A stretch of DNA of 60,534 nt from Psychromonas sp. Urea-02u-13 (GTDB taxonomy: Bacteria > Pseudomonadota > Gammaproteobacteria > Enterobacterales > Psychromonadaceae): positions 1 through 60,534 of the forward strand of contig NZ_PJBZ01000046.1 of NCBI RefSeq assembly GCF_002835995.1. The letters run 5' to 3'. Every line of letters begins with the position of its first letter. The first letter of the stretch is position 1. The position numbers were made by a program, and so were the translations under genes. Below are positions 1 to 7,679 of the stretch, in pieces. A model generated the notes under the pieces. The model was not told the origin of the DNA and made no database searches. It was given only the letters and a program-made list of their open reading frames with translations.

Positions 1-24
1 GATTGTTTTTGAGGGGTAGCTATA

Positions 25-56
25 TAAGAAAAGCCCAATCACTTTAACGATTGGGC
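25..56 (-). terminator. Rho-independent terminator
   Basis: On the minus strand an 8-bp stem GCCCAATC/GATTGGGC (33-40 and 49-56) is followed by a T-rich run (TTTTCTT). It lies just beyond the minus-strand secreted-protein gene and fits as its terminator. Confidence 0.75.
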
Positions 57-120
57 CTTGCTATTATCTATACGGCAGAATTACCGATTAATGTAATAAG
101 CTTAGTGGTTTAAAAGTGGT

Positions 121-304
121 TAGACTTTCTCCATTATTAGAAAACTTAATTCCAATCTTGTAACTAAGACCATATATATCATCAAATGAAATGATATTTT
201 CTAAAATGTCATTAGACTTTCTCCATTATTAGAAAACTTAATTCTAATCTTGTAACTAAGACCATATATATCATCAAATGAAATGATATTTTCTAAAATG
301 TCAT
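121..304. repeat. 92-bp tandem duplication
   Basis: Bases 121-212 and 213-304 are the same 92-bp sequence head to tail, with one difference (tccaat versus tctaat). The unit is not a multiple of three, so the duplication moves the neighbouring minus-strand reading frame onto a new stop codon. The near identity indicates a recent event. Confidence 0.95.
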
Positions 305-1373
305 TTTCTGACGGAAGTAGTTGTGAGGGATAATCTCTGAATACACCGTCATAGTTATAGCCATAATAATATTCCCCTCTTATCGAACTGTAGGCCCTTT
401 GTAGGAAGTAATCCAAATAATATATACTTTTTTTATGTAATTGTGCCTGAATGAAGTGAGCAATGGTGTTATCGTCAGTTGTAGGCTCAGGAATGCTAAC
501 ATTTCCAACTGTCTTTGATGACTCGTTAATGTGTCGCATGTTTACAGTTTGTTCTGGCGTAATCGCAAAGACACCTGTCCAACTTACATTTACATCATGA
601 AGTTGTCGATCTCTTAGTATAAGGCCAGGATGATTAGTTTTCACTTTTACGTTAATGTTCGAAGTTGTACCGCCTACTGAATAAGTTATGCTTTCCGGTA
701 CTACATGGTATGAATCAGAAGTTTTTAGTTCGTATTTTACAAAGTCATGGTATTTATTAGAATTAAATGTATGTTTTCCAAAGTAAGCATCTGGAGTTAT
801 ATTTGTCTTAAGACTTTCTTCTGCTGAGATATAAGCACTTTCAAAACTATCACAATTGCTTACTCTTACAGGGATCTCTTCAGTCGCGCCACTTTCAGTT
901 TCTACTGTTTGGTACCCACTTACAACACTACAGACTTCAGAAGAAATAGGCGTGCTCGATCTTAAAAATTGAGCGACAGTATATTTATCATATAAACTAT
1001 CTTGGATTAATTCTGATTTATAGACCGTAACGGGATCTCCTTTACCTTGCTGATTAATATCATGAGCATAACCATTTTCTTTTGAATCTATTTGCCAATT
1101 CTTTGACAATGGAGTAGCGCTTTCTTTGTCACATAGTGTTATTTTTTTAAAAGAAAATTTCTCAGGTGCAAGATAGCTGGTAAATATAACCCCTTGCATC
1201 TTATTGTTTGAATATATTTGACCACTGCCAAGAGTATTACTCTCTACCTCTTTAATCATTACTTCATCTAACCCTTCAGGGATGGATGAATAACAAATAT
1301 TATCAGCTAAAACTGATGTAGAAATTATAAGAGGTATTAAACCAACGACTATTTTTTTCATTACTTTTTCCAT
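201..1373 (-). CDS. Secreted protein of unknown function, C-terminus altered by duplication
   Basis: The 390-residue product starts with a clear signal peptide (MKKIVVGLIPLIISTSVLA, then DNICYSS), so it is probably exported to the periplasm or beyond. I recognise no domain or catalytic motif. A second start four codons in (1361) has a better purine-rich sequence ahead of it (GGAAAAAGTA) and may be the real one. The 3' end runs into the 92-bp tandem duplication. The present protein ends ...GESLMTF, whereas reading past the first-copy sequence gives ...GESLTTFKPLSLLH with a stop at 88-90, probably the ancestral end. The gene stands alone, with a terminator beyond it and decayed DNA upstream. 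Confidence 0.75.
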   Translation of the reverse strand: MEKVMKKIVVGLIPLIISTSVLADNICYSSIPEGLDEVMIKEVESNTLGSGQIYSNNKMQGVIFTSYLAPEKFSFKKITLCDKESATPLSKNWQIDSKENGYAHDINQQGKGDPVTVYKSELIQDSLYDKYTVAQFLRSSTPISSEVCSVVSGYQTVETESGATEEIPVRVSNCDSFESAYISAEESLKTNITPDAYFGKHTFNSNKYHDFVKYELKTSDSYHVVPESITYSVGGTTSNINVKVKTNHPGLILRDRQLHDVNVSWTGVFAITPEQTVNMRHINESSKTVGNVSIPEPTTDDNTIAHFIQAQLHKKSIYYLDYFLQRAYSSIRGEYYYGYNYDGVFRDYPSQLLPSENDILENIISFDDIYGLSYKIRIKFSNNGESLMTF

Positions 1374-1526
1374 TTATGATTAATAATTCATATTCATCAT
1401 TGCAGATTTGAGTAGTTATATGAATATACAGGGCTTCATTCTGTTAATTATGTCACATAGTTTTCTTGTATGATTTTTTGTATAATTTTTTGTATAATTA
1501 TTAGTTATATCAGTAGGTAACTATAA

Positions 1527-1682
1527 TCTGAGTCAATTAACTGGCTAGCGCTTAATGCTCCTATTGAAGCGGTGAGATTAAGTGAGCAGGTTTTTACAGA
1601 GGAGATTCGTGGCAAAATAGAATCATGGCAACGTGAAGTATATGAGGGTTACAAAGCATGGAGAGATCGAGCCCTAAGCTAG
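1527..1682 (+). pseudogene. Orphan 3' gene fragment of unknown family
   Basis: An open frame of about 51 codons without a start reads ...NWLALNAPIEAVRLSEQV... and ends ...GYKAWRDRALS before a stop at 1680-1682. The composition (Trp, Arg, Glu-rich helices) looks like real protein, but there is no start codon and stop codons lie just upstream. It may be the tail of a gene whose 5' part was lost when mobile DNA inserted nearby. I cannot name the family. Confidence 0.35.
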
Positions 1683-1855
1683 CCCTGATAAAAGTCTAAG
1701 CATTCGATATCATGGTTTCTTGATTCCCCTCTCGTTACACGCATTCTGTTGTTAGCAAACTGTATGCAATTATCGGTAATTAGTATGTTATGTGCTATTT
1801 TAATTTAAATCATATTACCTGACTGGAAAGTACGTAAGCGTATGGGCAACAGCAC

Positions 1856-2161
1856 CTAGCTACGCTTAATATTCCATGGCAGTAACGCGTCAATATCATT
1901 CGGCTTTTCAGCAATCTGCTGTAAGCAGTTTGCGATATAATCATGCACGATGAGATTATTCGCTTTCGCTGTTTCAACCAAACTATATAAAATGGCACTC
2001 GCGTTCGCACCTGTATTGGTGTACGAAAATAGCCAAGCCTTGCGACCTATCACAAAGGGCTTCACAGCCCGTTCCGCTCGGTTATTGTCGATGCTTAACC
2101 TGCCATCTTCAAGGTAGAAGGAAGTTCGGGGACATCCATATACTGATGCAAACAAAATCAA
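1856..2161 (-). pseudogene. IS66-family transposase, C-terminal remnant
   Basis: The translation holds the hallmark C-terminal region of IS66 TnpC transposases: [20 protein letters not shown], then [11 protein letters not shown], then [19 protein letters not shown], ending LPWNIKRS. Similarity begins only near 2120. The first residues ([15 protein letters not shown]) are unrelated, so only about the last 90 residues of a protein of roughly 500 remain. No TnpA/TnpB genes or complete terminal repeats are present. It is a dead remnant marking past insertion at the edge of the accessory region. Confidence 0.9.
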
Positions 2162-2244
2162 ACGCTTAAGATTTAAAAGCCATATACTACCTATCTATTC
2201 TTCTGTAATGCTAGTGCTTATTGTTGCCTTTTAAATCCCAAATA

Positions 2245-2302
2245 GCAGTGATTTCGCCTTGAAGGCGAGTAACTCTTTTCTGGCGAGCAGAAAAGAGATC
2301 CC
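2245..2302 (-). repeat. Divergent inverted copy of the structured B-repeat 3' module
   Basis: Two hairpins sit side by side: TCGCCTTgAAGGCGA and CTCTTTTCTG/CAGAAAAGAG. Read on the minus strand this has the order and spacing of the 3' part of the B repeats at 27.6-29.2 kb, including the AGTGATTTCGCC start and GGCGAGT. The second stem has a different sequence from the B repeats (ACTTTCCTTTG) but still pairs, so structure rather than sequence is kept. Confidence 0.55.
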
Positions 2303-2401
2303 CCGATTATTCCCTTATTTTGATTTAAAGATTGTTTAATACGCACCAGTGTCGTGAAGCAATCATTTTAGCCACTAATTTCGAGTGAATTAGTTATTTC
2401 C

Positions 2402-2467
2402 CTAAGGCGCTTTGTGCCCCTTTCCGCCTTAGAAAGCTGACTCGCTAACGCCCCCAAAGCGCCTTAG
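2402..2467. repeat. Cassette-boundary imperfect palindrome, copy 1
   Basis: Arms CTAAGGCGCTTTG (2402-2414) and CAAAGCGCCTTAG (2455-2467) are perfect reverse complements, 13 bp each, enclosing about 40 bp. The inner part also contains GCCTTAGAAAGCT and CTAACGCCCCC, which recur at the second palindrome (6278-6339). The left half also occurs alone at 3744, 6119 and 7757. It marks the 5' edge of the hydrolase module. Confidence 0.75.
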
Positions 2468-2631
2468 AATCGTAGCTGATTATTAAAAATGCAAAATGAA
2501 AGACCTTCTGCCCATTTCTTTTATCGCTAATATTAAACAATCAACTAACGAATTTAAGTGGTTCGTAATAACTTCATGGTGAAACAGCTATTTATATAAG
2601 GAAAAATGACCATTTAACATAACAGTCATTT
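2467..2631 (+). repeat. 165-bp leader repeat, copy 1
   Basis: This is identical to 6341-6505 except for one base (tagctgat versus tagttgat). It ends in a small hairpin AAATGAC/GTCATTT, preceded by AAGGAAAAATGACC. That holds a good ribosome binding site and a 3-codon ORF (Met-Thr-Ile-stop). In both copies it directly precedes cargo genes of unrelated sequence, so it may supply the promoter or leader. Confidence 0.9.
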
Positions 2632-2657
2632 CATGCATAATATATTTCCCTATTAAT

Positions 2658-3675
2658 ATGTTGATAAATAACATGAAATTTAAAAAAATTGTTACATCCA
2701 TTTATCTATGTTTTTGTGCGTCTACATATGCAGATGTATTTGCTATTAAAGAGTCGAGTAAGCAGAGAGAATTTAATGGTGTTGCTATTGTAACTAAGGG
2801 GAACGATGTTCTTTTTAAGCATTCAAGCAATTCACTTAAAAATGAAAAAGACACGGATTTAAATGAAAACTCACAATTTATTATTGGCTCTTTGAGTAAA
2901 CAAATAACAGCTACATTAGTTCTCAGAGAAGTAGATAAGGGTAATTTAAAATTAGATGAACCAATTTCTACATATCTTCCGCAGTTAAAACAAAAGTGGA
3001 GTTCAGTAGTTACAATAAGAAATTTACTTAATCATACCTCTGGAATTGTAAATATAAACCAGCCCCTTCAATCGAAGCCTAATAAAGAATTTGCTTATTC
3101 CAATCTTGGGTATGATCTTCTAGGGGAGATTGTATCCAATACCTCTCGCGATTCATATTCTTCATCAGCTATGCAGTTATTTCAAATATGTGAAATGAAT
3201 AATTCAATTTCAGTTGCGGAAAATAGCCTTCCACCTGCTTCTCTTATCGGGGGATTTAATGAAGAAGAAAATGGAGAGATGAAGCTTGTAACATCTAAAT
3301 CCCCCTATAGCTCAATCCCTAGTGGAGGTCTCATTTCAACTGTTTCTGATTTAGCAAAATGGAATCAGTGTCTCCATAAAGGAGATATATTGTCGGCTGA
3401 AATACATCAAGAAATGGTGAGCAGAGAAAAGATTAGGAGTCATCGCTGGGGTGACCTTGGTTATGGATTTGGACTACAGTTATCAACTGATTTAGATAAG
3501 CCTGAATGGAGTCATAGTGGATACGTAAATGGGTATATTTCCACGATGATATATTATCCTGAGTCAGATGTTTCATCTTGTTGTTCTTGAGAATACATCT
3601 TGGTACCCAAATGATATGGATAGAGTTTTTTATTACCATGACAAACTCCGTGAAGAGGTCATTGATTTACCATAA
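2658..3675 (+). pseudogene. Serine beta-lactamase/PBP4-like hydrolase, frameshifted
   Basis: This is a secreted penicillin-binding-protein-like serine hydrolase (class C beta-lactamase fold). A signal peptide (MKFKKIVTSIYLCFCASTYA, from Met6) is followed by the SxxK nucleophile motif GSLSKQ (Ser78, Lys81), the YxN motif YSN (Tyr147-Asn149) and the third motif HSG (His286-Gly288). The open frame stops at 3590 after ...PESDVSSCCS. Removing one T from the TTT at 3571-3573 restores ...SDVHLVVLENTSWYPND... to a stop at 3673-3675, giving about 338 residues, normal for the family. It is either a recent pseudogene or a sequencing error. The substrate (ester, peptide or lactam) cannot be told. It lies between leader and end repeats shared with the 6630-7654 module. 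Confidence 0.85.
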
Positions 3676-3777
3676 CACCCGTTAAATGCATAACTTGAAG
3701 GCTACCTAATCGGTGGCCTTTTTTGTATCTAGTAGTGAATTCCCTAGGGCGCTTTGTGCCCCAAACCGACTTAGAAA
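3666..3777 (+). repeat. Cassette 3' end module, copy 1 (terminator plus half-palindrome)
   Basis: About 110 bp closely match 7680-7790. It starts TTTACCATAACACCCGTTAA, continues through a terminator hairpin and ends with the boundary half-site (CTAGGGCGCTTTGTGCCCC then TTAGAAA) at 3744-3777. In this copy the repeat begins inside the last codons of the restored hydrolase frame. Confidence 0.85.
3698..3724 (+). terminator. Rho-independent terminator after hydrolase gene
   Basis: The stem AAGGCTACC/GGTGGCCTT with loop TAATC is followed by six T residues, 22 bp after the restored stop codon. Confidence 0.85.
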
Positions 3778-3905
3778 CTACAAGTAAGTGGTCAACATTA
3801 TTTAGCCACAACATTCAGAAAAGTGTTGCCCTCATTTTCTGGCAAAAATCCCATAATTTGTTAGATTATGGCACTTCATTTAATATTTTCACATTCTAAA
3901 TGAAT

Positions 3906-4066
3906 GCGTACGCATACAAACTGCGATTTATGGTGTAATAATGATAAAATCAGTGCGTACGTGTACAGAGCGTTTAAAAACAGGCTGATATACGCACAAT
4001 CAGCGCGTACGCGTACAGAGTGTGTGAAAACAGGCTAATATATGTATAATCAGTGCGTACGCGTAC
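3906..4066 (+). promoter_or_regulatory. Fourfold operator array upstream of hipBA
   Basis: Four near-identical palindromic sites of the form GCGTACGYRTAC start at 3906, 3955, 4005 and 4055. They sit in an imperfect 50-bp tandem repeat whose spacers are AT-rich (for example CAGGCTAATATATGTATAAT). The last site ends 56 bp before the hipB start. HipB antitoxins repress their own promoter by binding several palindromic operators, so these are the likely HipB sites, although the sequence differs from the E. coli operator. Confidence 0.75.
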
Positions 4067-4121
4067 ATTTAAATAACAAAATAAATTGAGTCAGTATTTA
4101 TTGCTGTAAATGAGGTGATTT

Positions 4122-4424
4122 TTGTCAATAAAAATTAAAAGTGTTTCGCAATTAGGGCAGGTGGCAATGGTTGTTAGGCGCGACCAATCACTTGATCAGG
4201 AAACTGCAGGTTTATTATCGGGGTGTGGATCTACGTTCATTAGTAGATTTGAGCATGGAAAAGAGTCATCGGAGATAGGTCGAGTCTTATCCTTGTTAGA
4301 ACAACTTGGCGTAGAGGTTAAAGTAACAGTGCCTAAAAATTTATCACCGAAAGCACATAAAAAATTACTTAATCTTGGCCTTATACAAGCATTGTCATCG
4401 CCACCGACAAGGGCATTTGAATGA
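4122..4424 (+). CDS. HipB-like antitoxin, XRE-family DNA-binding protein
   Basis: This 100-residue helix-turn-helix protein is the antitoxin and autorepressor of a HipBA type II module. The HTH region covers about residues 8-65 (QLGQVAMVVRRDQSLDQETA, then GCGSTFISRFEHGKESSEIG), followed by LSLLEQLGVEVKV, typical of HipB. The start is TTG at 4122, chosen because GAGGTG lies 6 bases upstream. The stop overlaps the hipA start (ATGA), implying translational coupling. The C-terminal tail is longer than in E. coli HipB. The operator array directly upstream supports autoregulation. Confidence 0.9.
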   Translation: MSIKIKSVSQLGQVAMVVRRDQSLDQETAGLLSGCGSTFISRFEHGKESSEIGRVLSLLEQLGVEVKVTVPKNLSPKAHKKLLNLGLIQALSSPPTRAFE

Positions 4425-5686
4425 GAAGCCTTGATGTTTTGATAAATAATGCAAGTGTCGGCACGTTGAAGACTGAAAGTGACATTTGGTCTTTTTCGTA
4501 CACAAAGAGTTGGCTTGAGTGGGGTGACAGTTTCCCGTTATCTCCCAATATACCTTTGCAAGGTGAAGAACAGATTGATGGATCGACAAAGCGATACATC
4601 CAATGGTTTTTTGATAACCTTTTGCCAGAGGAGGGCGCGAGAACGCTCTTGGCAAAACAGTTGAACAGTATAGATGAAGCTGATTCGTTTGGAATACTAG
4701 CTGAAGTTGGCAAAGAATCTGCAGGTGCGCTTACTTTGGTAACTCCGAGCACAGTTCTCGAAGCAGGCACATTAACCAAGTTGTCGTTTGAAGAGCTAAA
4801 TGAGCGCATTTTAAATTTACCTCGAATCCCATTGAATAACAAAGAAAGTAAACGTATGTCGATTGCTGGCGCTCAGCACAAAATGCTAATCGTTAAGCAT
4901 GAGGGTGGGTTTTATGAGCCAAGTGGTACGATGCCATCAACTCACATATTAAAGCCGGAACATTCGGAGCCAAGCGACTATTGGCAAACAGTTCGTAACG
5001 AGTGGTTTGTAATGACTCTTGCAGGGAAGATGGGCCTTGATGTGCCTAAAGTTGAAGTTTGTTACCTTCCGTCGGCAGTCTATATAATAGAGCGTTTTGA
5101 TAGGGTTGGAAAACACCCCAATCAATTGAGGTTACATGCCATGGATTCGTGTCAGACATTGGGCTTGAGCCGAACAAGTAAGTATGCACTTAGCAATGTT
5201 GTTCAGTTAAAAGCTTTCGTTGAAAAATTACGTGGTGTAGGTCGAGCTAGAATAACTGTTTTTACATGGGCGATTTTTAATGCGTTAGTTGGAAATAATG
5301 ACGCGCATCTAAAAAATCTGACTTGTATCGTAGACCCCGATGGTTTGTATTTATCCCCAATGTATGATTTGGTTTGCACTGCAATCTACCAAGGATCTGG
5401 GGAGCATTTAAGTGCCCCACTATCACAAAAAATGGGGGACGCGACCACGCTAAACGAGTTGACGCGTGAAAATATAATCCTGTTTGGTGAGGAATTGGGG
5501 TTGAACAAGGCTATATCAGTTCGTGTATTGAATAAATTGGTCGGCAGTATAACCAGGGAGGCTGATAAATTATATGAATATACTGAGTCTTTAGATGATG
5601 TGGACAATAAAGCTGGTGAATTGCGTATGCTGCGTGAGATACGATACAACGTTATTGGAGAAATGGTAGCCAAACTTAGCCTTTGA
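4421..5686 (+). CDS. HipA-family serine/threonine kinase toxin
   Basis: This 421-residue HipA-like kinase is the toxin partner of HipB. HipA proteins phosphorylate translation targets such as glutamyl-tRNA synthetase and cause growth arrest. The N-terminal subdomain (residues 1-110) is followed by the Gly-rich loop SIAGAQHK (147-154), the conserved STHILKPE with ATP-binding Lys178, the catalytic loop GNNDAHLKN (Asp294, Asn299) and the metal-binding region MYDLV (Asp316). All key residues are present and the length is normal (about 420-440), so the kinase should be active. His replaces the usual Asp/Glu after AGAQ. The target here is unknown. Confidence 0.93.
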   Translation: MRSLDVLINNASVGTLKTESDIWSFSYTKSWLEWGDSFPLSPNIPLQGEEQIDGSTKRYIQWFFDNLLPEEGARTLLAKQLNSIDEADSFGILAEVGKESAGALTLVTPSTVLEAGTLTKLSFEELNERILNLPRIPLNNKESKRMSIAGAQHKMLIVKHEGGFYEPSGTMPSTHILKPEHSEPSDYWQTVRNEWFVMTLAGKMGLDVPKVEVCYLPSAVYIIERFDRVGKHPNQLRLHAMDSCQTLGLSRTSKYALSNVVQLKAFVEKLRGVGRARITVFTWAIFNALVGNNDAHLKNLTCIVDPDGLYLSPMYDLVCTAIYQGSGEHLSAPLSQKMGDATTLNELTRENIILFGEELGLNKAISVRVLNKLVGSITREADKLYEYTESLDDVDNKAGELRMLREIRYNVIGEMVAKLSL

Positions 5687-5698
5687 AATCAAAAAACA

Positions 5699-5727
5699 AA
5701 TTGGGTTTAGGCGCGAATAACCCAATT
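5699..5727 (+). terminator. Inverted repeat after hipA, possible terminator
   Basis: A 9-bp perfect stem AATTGGGTT/AACCCAATT with an 11-base loop lies 12 bp past the hipA stop. There is no T-run after it, so termination is uncertain. Confidence 0.4.
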
Positions 5728-6118
5728 GGTGGGCAGTGAATTGCTGGTTTTTTTACCGCTGTCAATGTGTGAGCAAGGCAAACAACAGTATGGTTTGTGT
5801 TATCAAACGTTACCTTTTCCTGTGCCGAGCACTAACGTTCGCAGTGTCTGGGATAAACGTTTGCATCAATGGGTGCGCCAGCAAAAATGCATATTATCTA
5901 CAAGTTAACGATGTTGCCATTCTGCTCCCCAGAAAACATTCCTAAGCATGTTATGAATATAACCAAAAGTGTTCCAAAAACATATATCCGCTTAAAAAGA
6001 AGAATACCGTTCACCTTAAGTGAACGGTATTACCTAATTACTGGATTTTTTGTATCTGGTTGTCATGGCAATGGCATCGTAAATTTGGCTATGTTTGTAG
6101 AGGTTTCAATAAAAAGGT
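5728..6118. other. 390-bp stretch with no recognised gene
   Basis: Short frames exist on the plus strand (for example 5726-5908) but none has a convincing start, ribosome binding site or family resemblance. The only clear structure is the perfect hairpin at 6003-6031. The stretch ends at the half-palindrome that begins at 6119. Confidence 0.5.
6003..6031. repeat. Perfect 12-bp hairpin
   Basis: AATACCGTTCAC and GTGAACGGTATT flank a CTTAA loop. On the minus strand it is followed by CTTCTTTTT, so it could act as a minus-strand terminator, but no minus-strand gene is seen upstream of it. Confidence 0.6.
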
Positions 6119-6152
6119 CTAAGGCGCTTTGTGCCCCTTTGCGAGTTAGAAA
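6119..6152 (+). repeat. Boundary half-palindrome after the HipBA module
   Basis: CTAAGGCGCTTTGTGCCCC is followed by TTTGCGAGTTAGAAAC. It matches the left half of the 2402 palindrome exactly over the first 19 bases. The same half-site ends the modules at 3744 and 7757. Confidence 0.75.
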
Positions 6153-6204
6153 CCTATAAAAAGGTGTCCAATATTTCATGTATAGGTAGGCTCCTTTCCT
6201 TAGT

Positions 6205-6227
6205 AATTCTTAAACAGTTTAAGAATT
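6205..6227. repeat. Short hairpin
   Basis: A perfect 10-bp stem AATTCTTAAA/TTTAAGAATT with loop CAG is followed by further partial repeats of TTAAGAATT. Its role is unknown. Confidence 0.5.
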
Positions 6228-6277
6228 CTTAAATCAATTAAGAATTGCTAAGAATGCTAGGAATGAGTGTGGCTTTC

Positions 6278-6339
6278 GAGGGGCAATGTGCAGAGAAAAT
6301 CCTCAGGAAGCTAGCTCACAAACGCCCCCATTGCGCCTC
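6278..6339. repeat. Cassette-boundary imperfect palindrome, copy 2
   Basis: Arms GAGGGGCAATG (6278-6288) and CATTGCGCCTC (6329-6339) pair with one mismatch. The arm sequence differs from copy 1 (2402-2467), but both sides have changed together so pairing is kept. The interior AAGCTAGCTC...ACGCCCCC matches copy 1. Confidence 0.75.
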
Positions 6340-6340
6340 A

Positions 6341-6505
6341 GAATCGTAGTTGATTATTAAAAATGCAAAATGAAAGACCTTCTGCCCATTTCTTTTATCG
6401 CTAATATTAAACAATCAACTAACGAATTTAAGTGGTTCGTAATAACTTCATGGTGAAACAGCTATTTATATAAGGAAAAATGACCATTTAACATAACAGT
6501 CATTT
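6341..6505 (+). repeat. 165-bp leader repeat, copy 2
   Basis: One base differs from 2467-2631. It again precedes cargo (here a lipoprotein gene and an SH3 gene) and carries the same hairpin and three-codon mini-ORF after a good ribosome binding site. Confidence 0.9.
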
Positions 6506-6629
6506 TACGCATGATATTTGTAGACATTCACTTTGCTTTTTTATGTTGTCAGCTATATTTGTTGTATGTGTTAGTTATGTATATTGTGATTAGCCTCTTT
6601 TGGAATCTGCTTCTAAAAAGGAATTAGTA

Positions 6630-7028
6630 ATGATATTTAGATCCTTTCAAAAATGTGCGTACATATTAATATGTGCATTGTTTATTTCCTCGTGTGTATC
6701 TATTTCTCCAGAAGAATTTAAAAGTGCTAATTTTGGCGAAAAACCAATTAATTACGAATACGATATTAAGAGTCTAATGTCTAGGATGCTGAAAGATCCG
6801 CAGTCTGCTCTATATAGCTTTGGAGAGCCAAAAAAGGGAATGACCCAAGATGGTTGGGCTGTTGGAGGTAGAAAGTATTTCGGATATATTGTCCAAGCAT
6901 CAATTAATTCCAAGAATAGCTTCGGTGGATATACTGGTGCAAAGCGGTACTATTTCTTATTCTCGGAAGGCAATGTAATGGAAGTTACTTCAATGATAAA
7001 TAGCGGTATGGGAAATATATTAGAATGA
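6630..7028 (+). CDS. Small lipoprotein of unknown function
   Basis: A 132-residue product starts MIFRSFQKCAYILICALFIS and has a lipobox (FISSC), so it is a predicted lipid-anchored envelope protein. The ATG at 6630 was chosen over an upstream TTG (6600) because AAGGA lies 7 bases before it. The mature part contains YDIKSLMSRMLKDPQSALY and EPKKGMTQDGWAVGGRKYFG, followed by tyrosine-rich strands. I see no catalytic motif. The pattern resembles small secreted phage- or toxin-associated lipoproteins, but I cannot assign a family. It lies in the second repeat-bounded module, 83 bp before the SH3 gene, and the two may be co-transcribed. Confidence 0.7.
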   Translation: MIFRSFQKCAYILICALFISSCVSISPEEFKSANFGEKPINYEYDIKSLMSRMLKDPQSALYSFGEPKKGMTQDGWAVGGRKYFGYIVQASINSKNSFGGYTGAKRYYFLFSEGNVMEVTSMINSGMGNILE

Positions 7029-7111
7029 ACTAAGAACAACAATTAGCGGTATTTTTGTTTTACCGTTACGCAGTAAGTTAAACTTATTATGATTAATAAT
7101 GGAGAATAACT

Positions 7112-7654
7112 ATGTTACGTATTTTGACAGTCTTACTGGGATTTTTTTTTGTAAGTGGTTCATTTGCAGAAGCTACCAAGTCTGGTGATTATTATGTATC
7201 AGCAAATCGTCTCAGTGTTCGTCTTGGCCCCAGCACTACAGCAAGTATTACAAATGCTTTAAATAGAAAACAAAAAGTTGAAGTATTTGAAGTGAAAAAT
7301 GGCTGGGCTAGAGTTTCTAAGTATTATAATGGTTCAATAGAAGGAGAAATTGGTCAAGTAGCTAGGTGGGTATCTGCTAAATATTTATCTTATACTAAGC
7401 CAACAGATGCCTTTACTAATAATACACAATTAGAAAAATCCATAAAAAATTCCGACAACTACTCTCAATATAGAAAAAATTTCATATTAGTATCAGATAA
7501 ATTAATTAAACAAGGCCGATGCAGTATAGCTGATTACAAAGAGATGGGAGGCTGGGTACGTTCAACTACCCATAAACCAAAGCCAATGTACTTTACTTAT
7601 TGTGATGGTTCTAAAGTCTATATAAATGCTAAAAATGGGAAAGTAATTAATTGA
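7112..7654 (+). CDS. Secreted protein with bacterial SH3 domain
   Basis: A signal peptide (MLRILTVLLGFFFVSGSFA) is followed by a bacterial SH3 (SH3b) domain at about residues 25-95: YYVSANRLSVRLGPSTTASI, then VEVFEVKNGWARVS, then WVSAKYLS. Such domains usually bind cell-wall peptides. The C-terminal region (about 115-180) contains GRCSIADYKEMGGWVRST and PMYFTYCDGSKVYIN, a pattern seen in secreted SH3 proteins of accessory regions. Cys138 and Cys169 could form a disulfide. GGAGAATAACT before the ATG supports the start. With the lipoprotein upstream it is the cargo of the second module. Function is unknown. Confidence 0.8.
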   Translation: MLRILTVLLGFFFVSGSFAEATKSGDYYVSANRLSVRLGPSTTASITNALNRKQKVEVFEVKNGWARVSKYYNGSIEGEIGQVARWVSAKYLSYTKPTDAFTNNTQLEKSIKNSDNYSQYRKNFILVSDKLIKQGRCSIADYKEMGGWVRSTTHKPKPMYFTYCDGSKVYINAKNGKVIN

Positions 7655-7679
7655 TTTTTATTAAGTTTATAATACTTTA

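Noticed and set aside
3906..4066. CRISPR-like spaced repeats before hipB
   Set aside because: Spacers are AT-rich and similar to each other and the repeat is a 12-bp palindrome in a promoter; no cas genes. It is an operator array.
5726..6159. Short genes after hipA (5726-5908, 5736-5945, 5869-6159)
   Set aside because: Overlapping frames with no ribosome binding site; the last runs through a hairpin and the boundary half-site.
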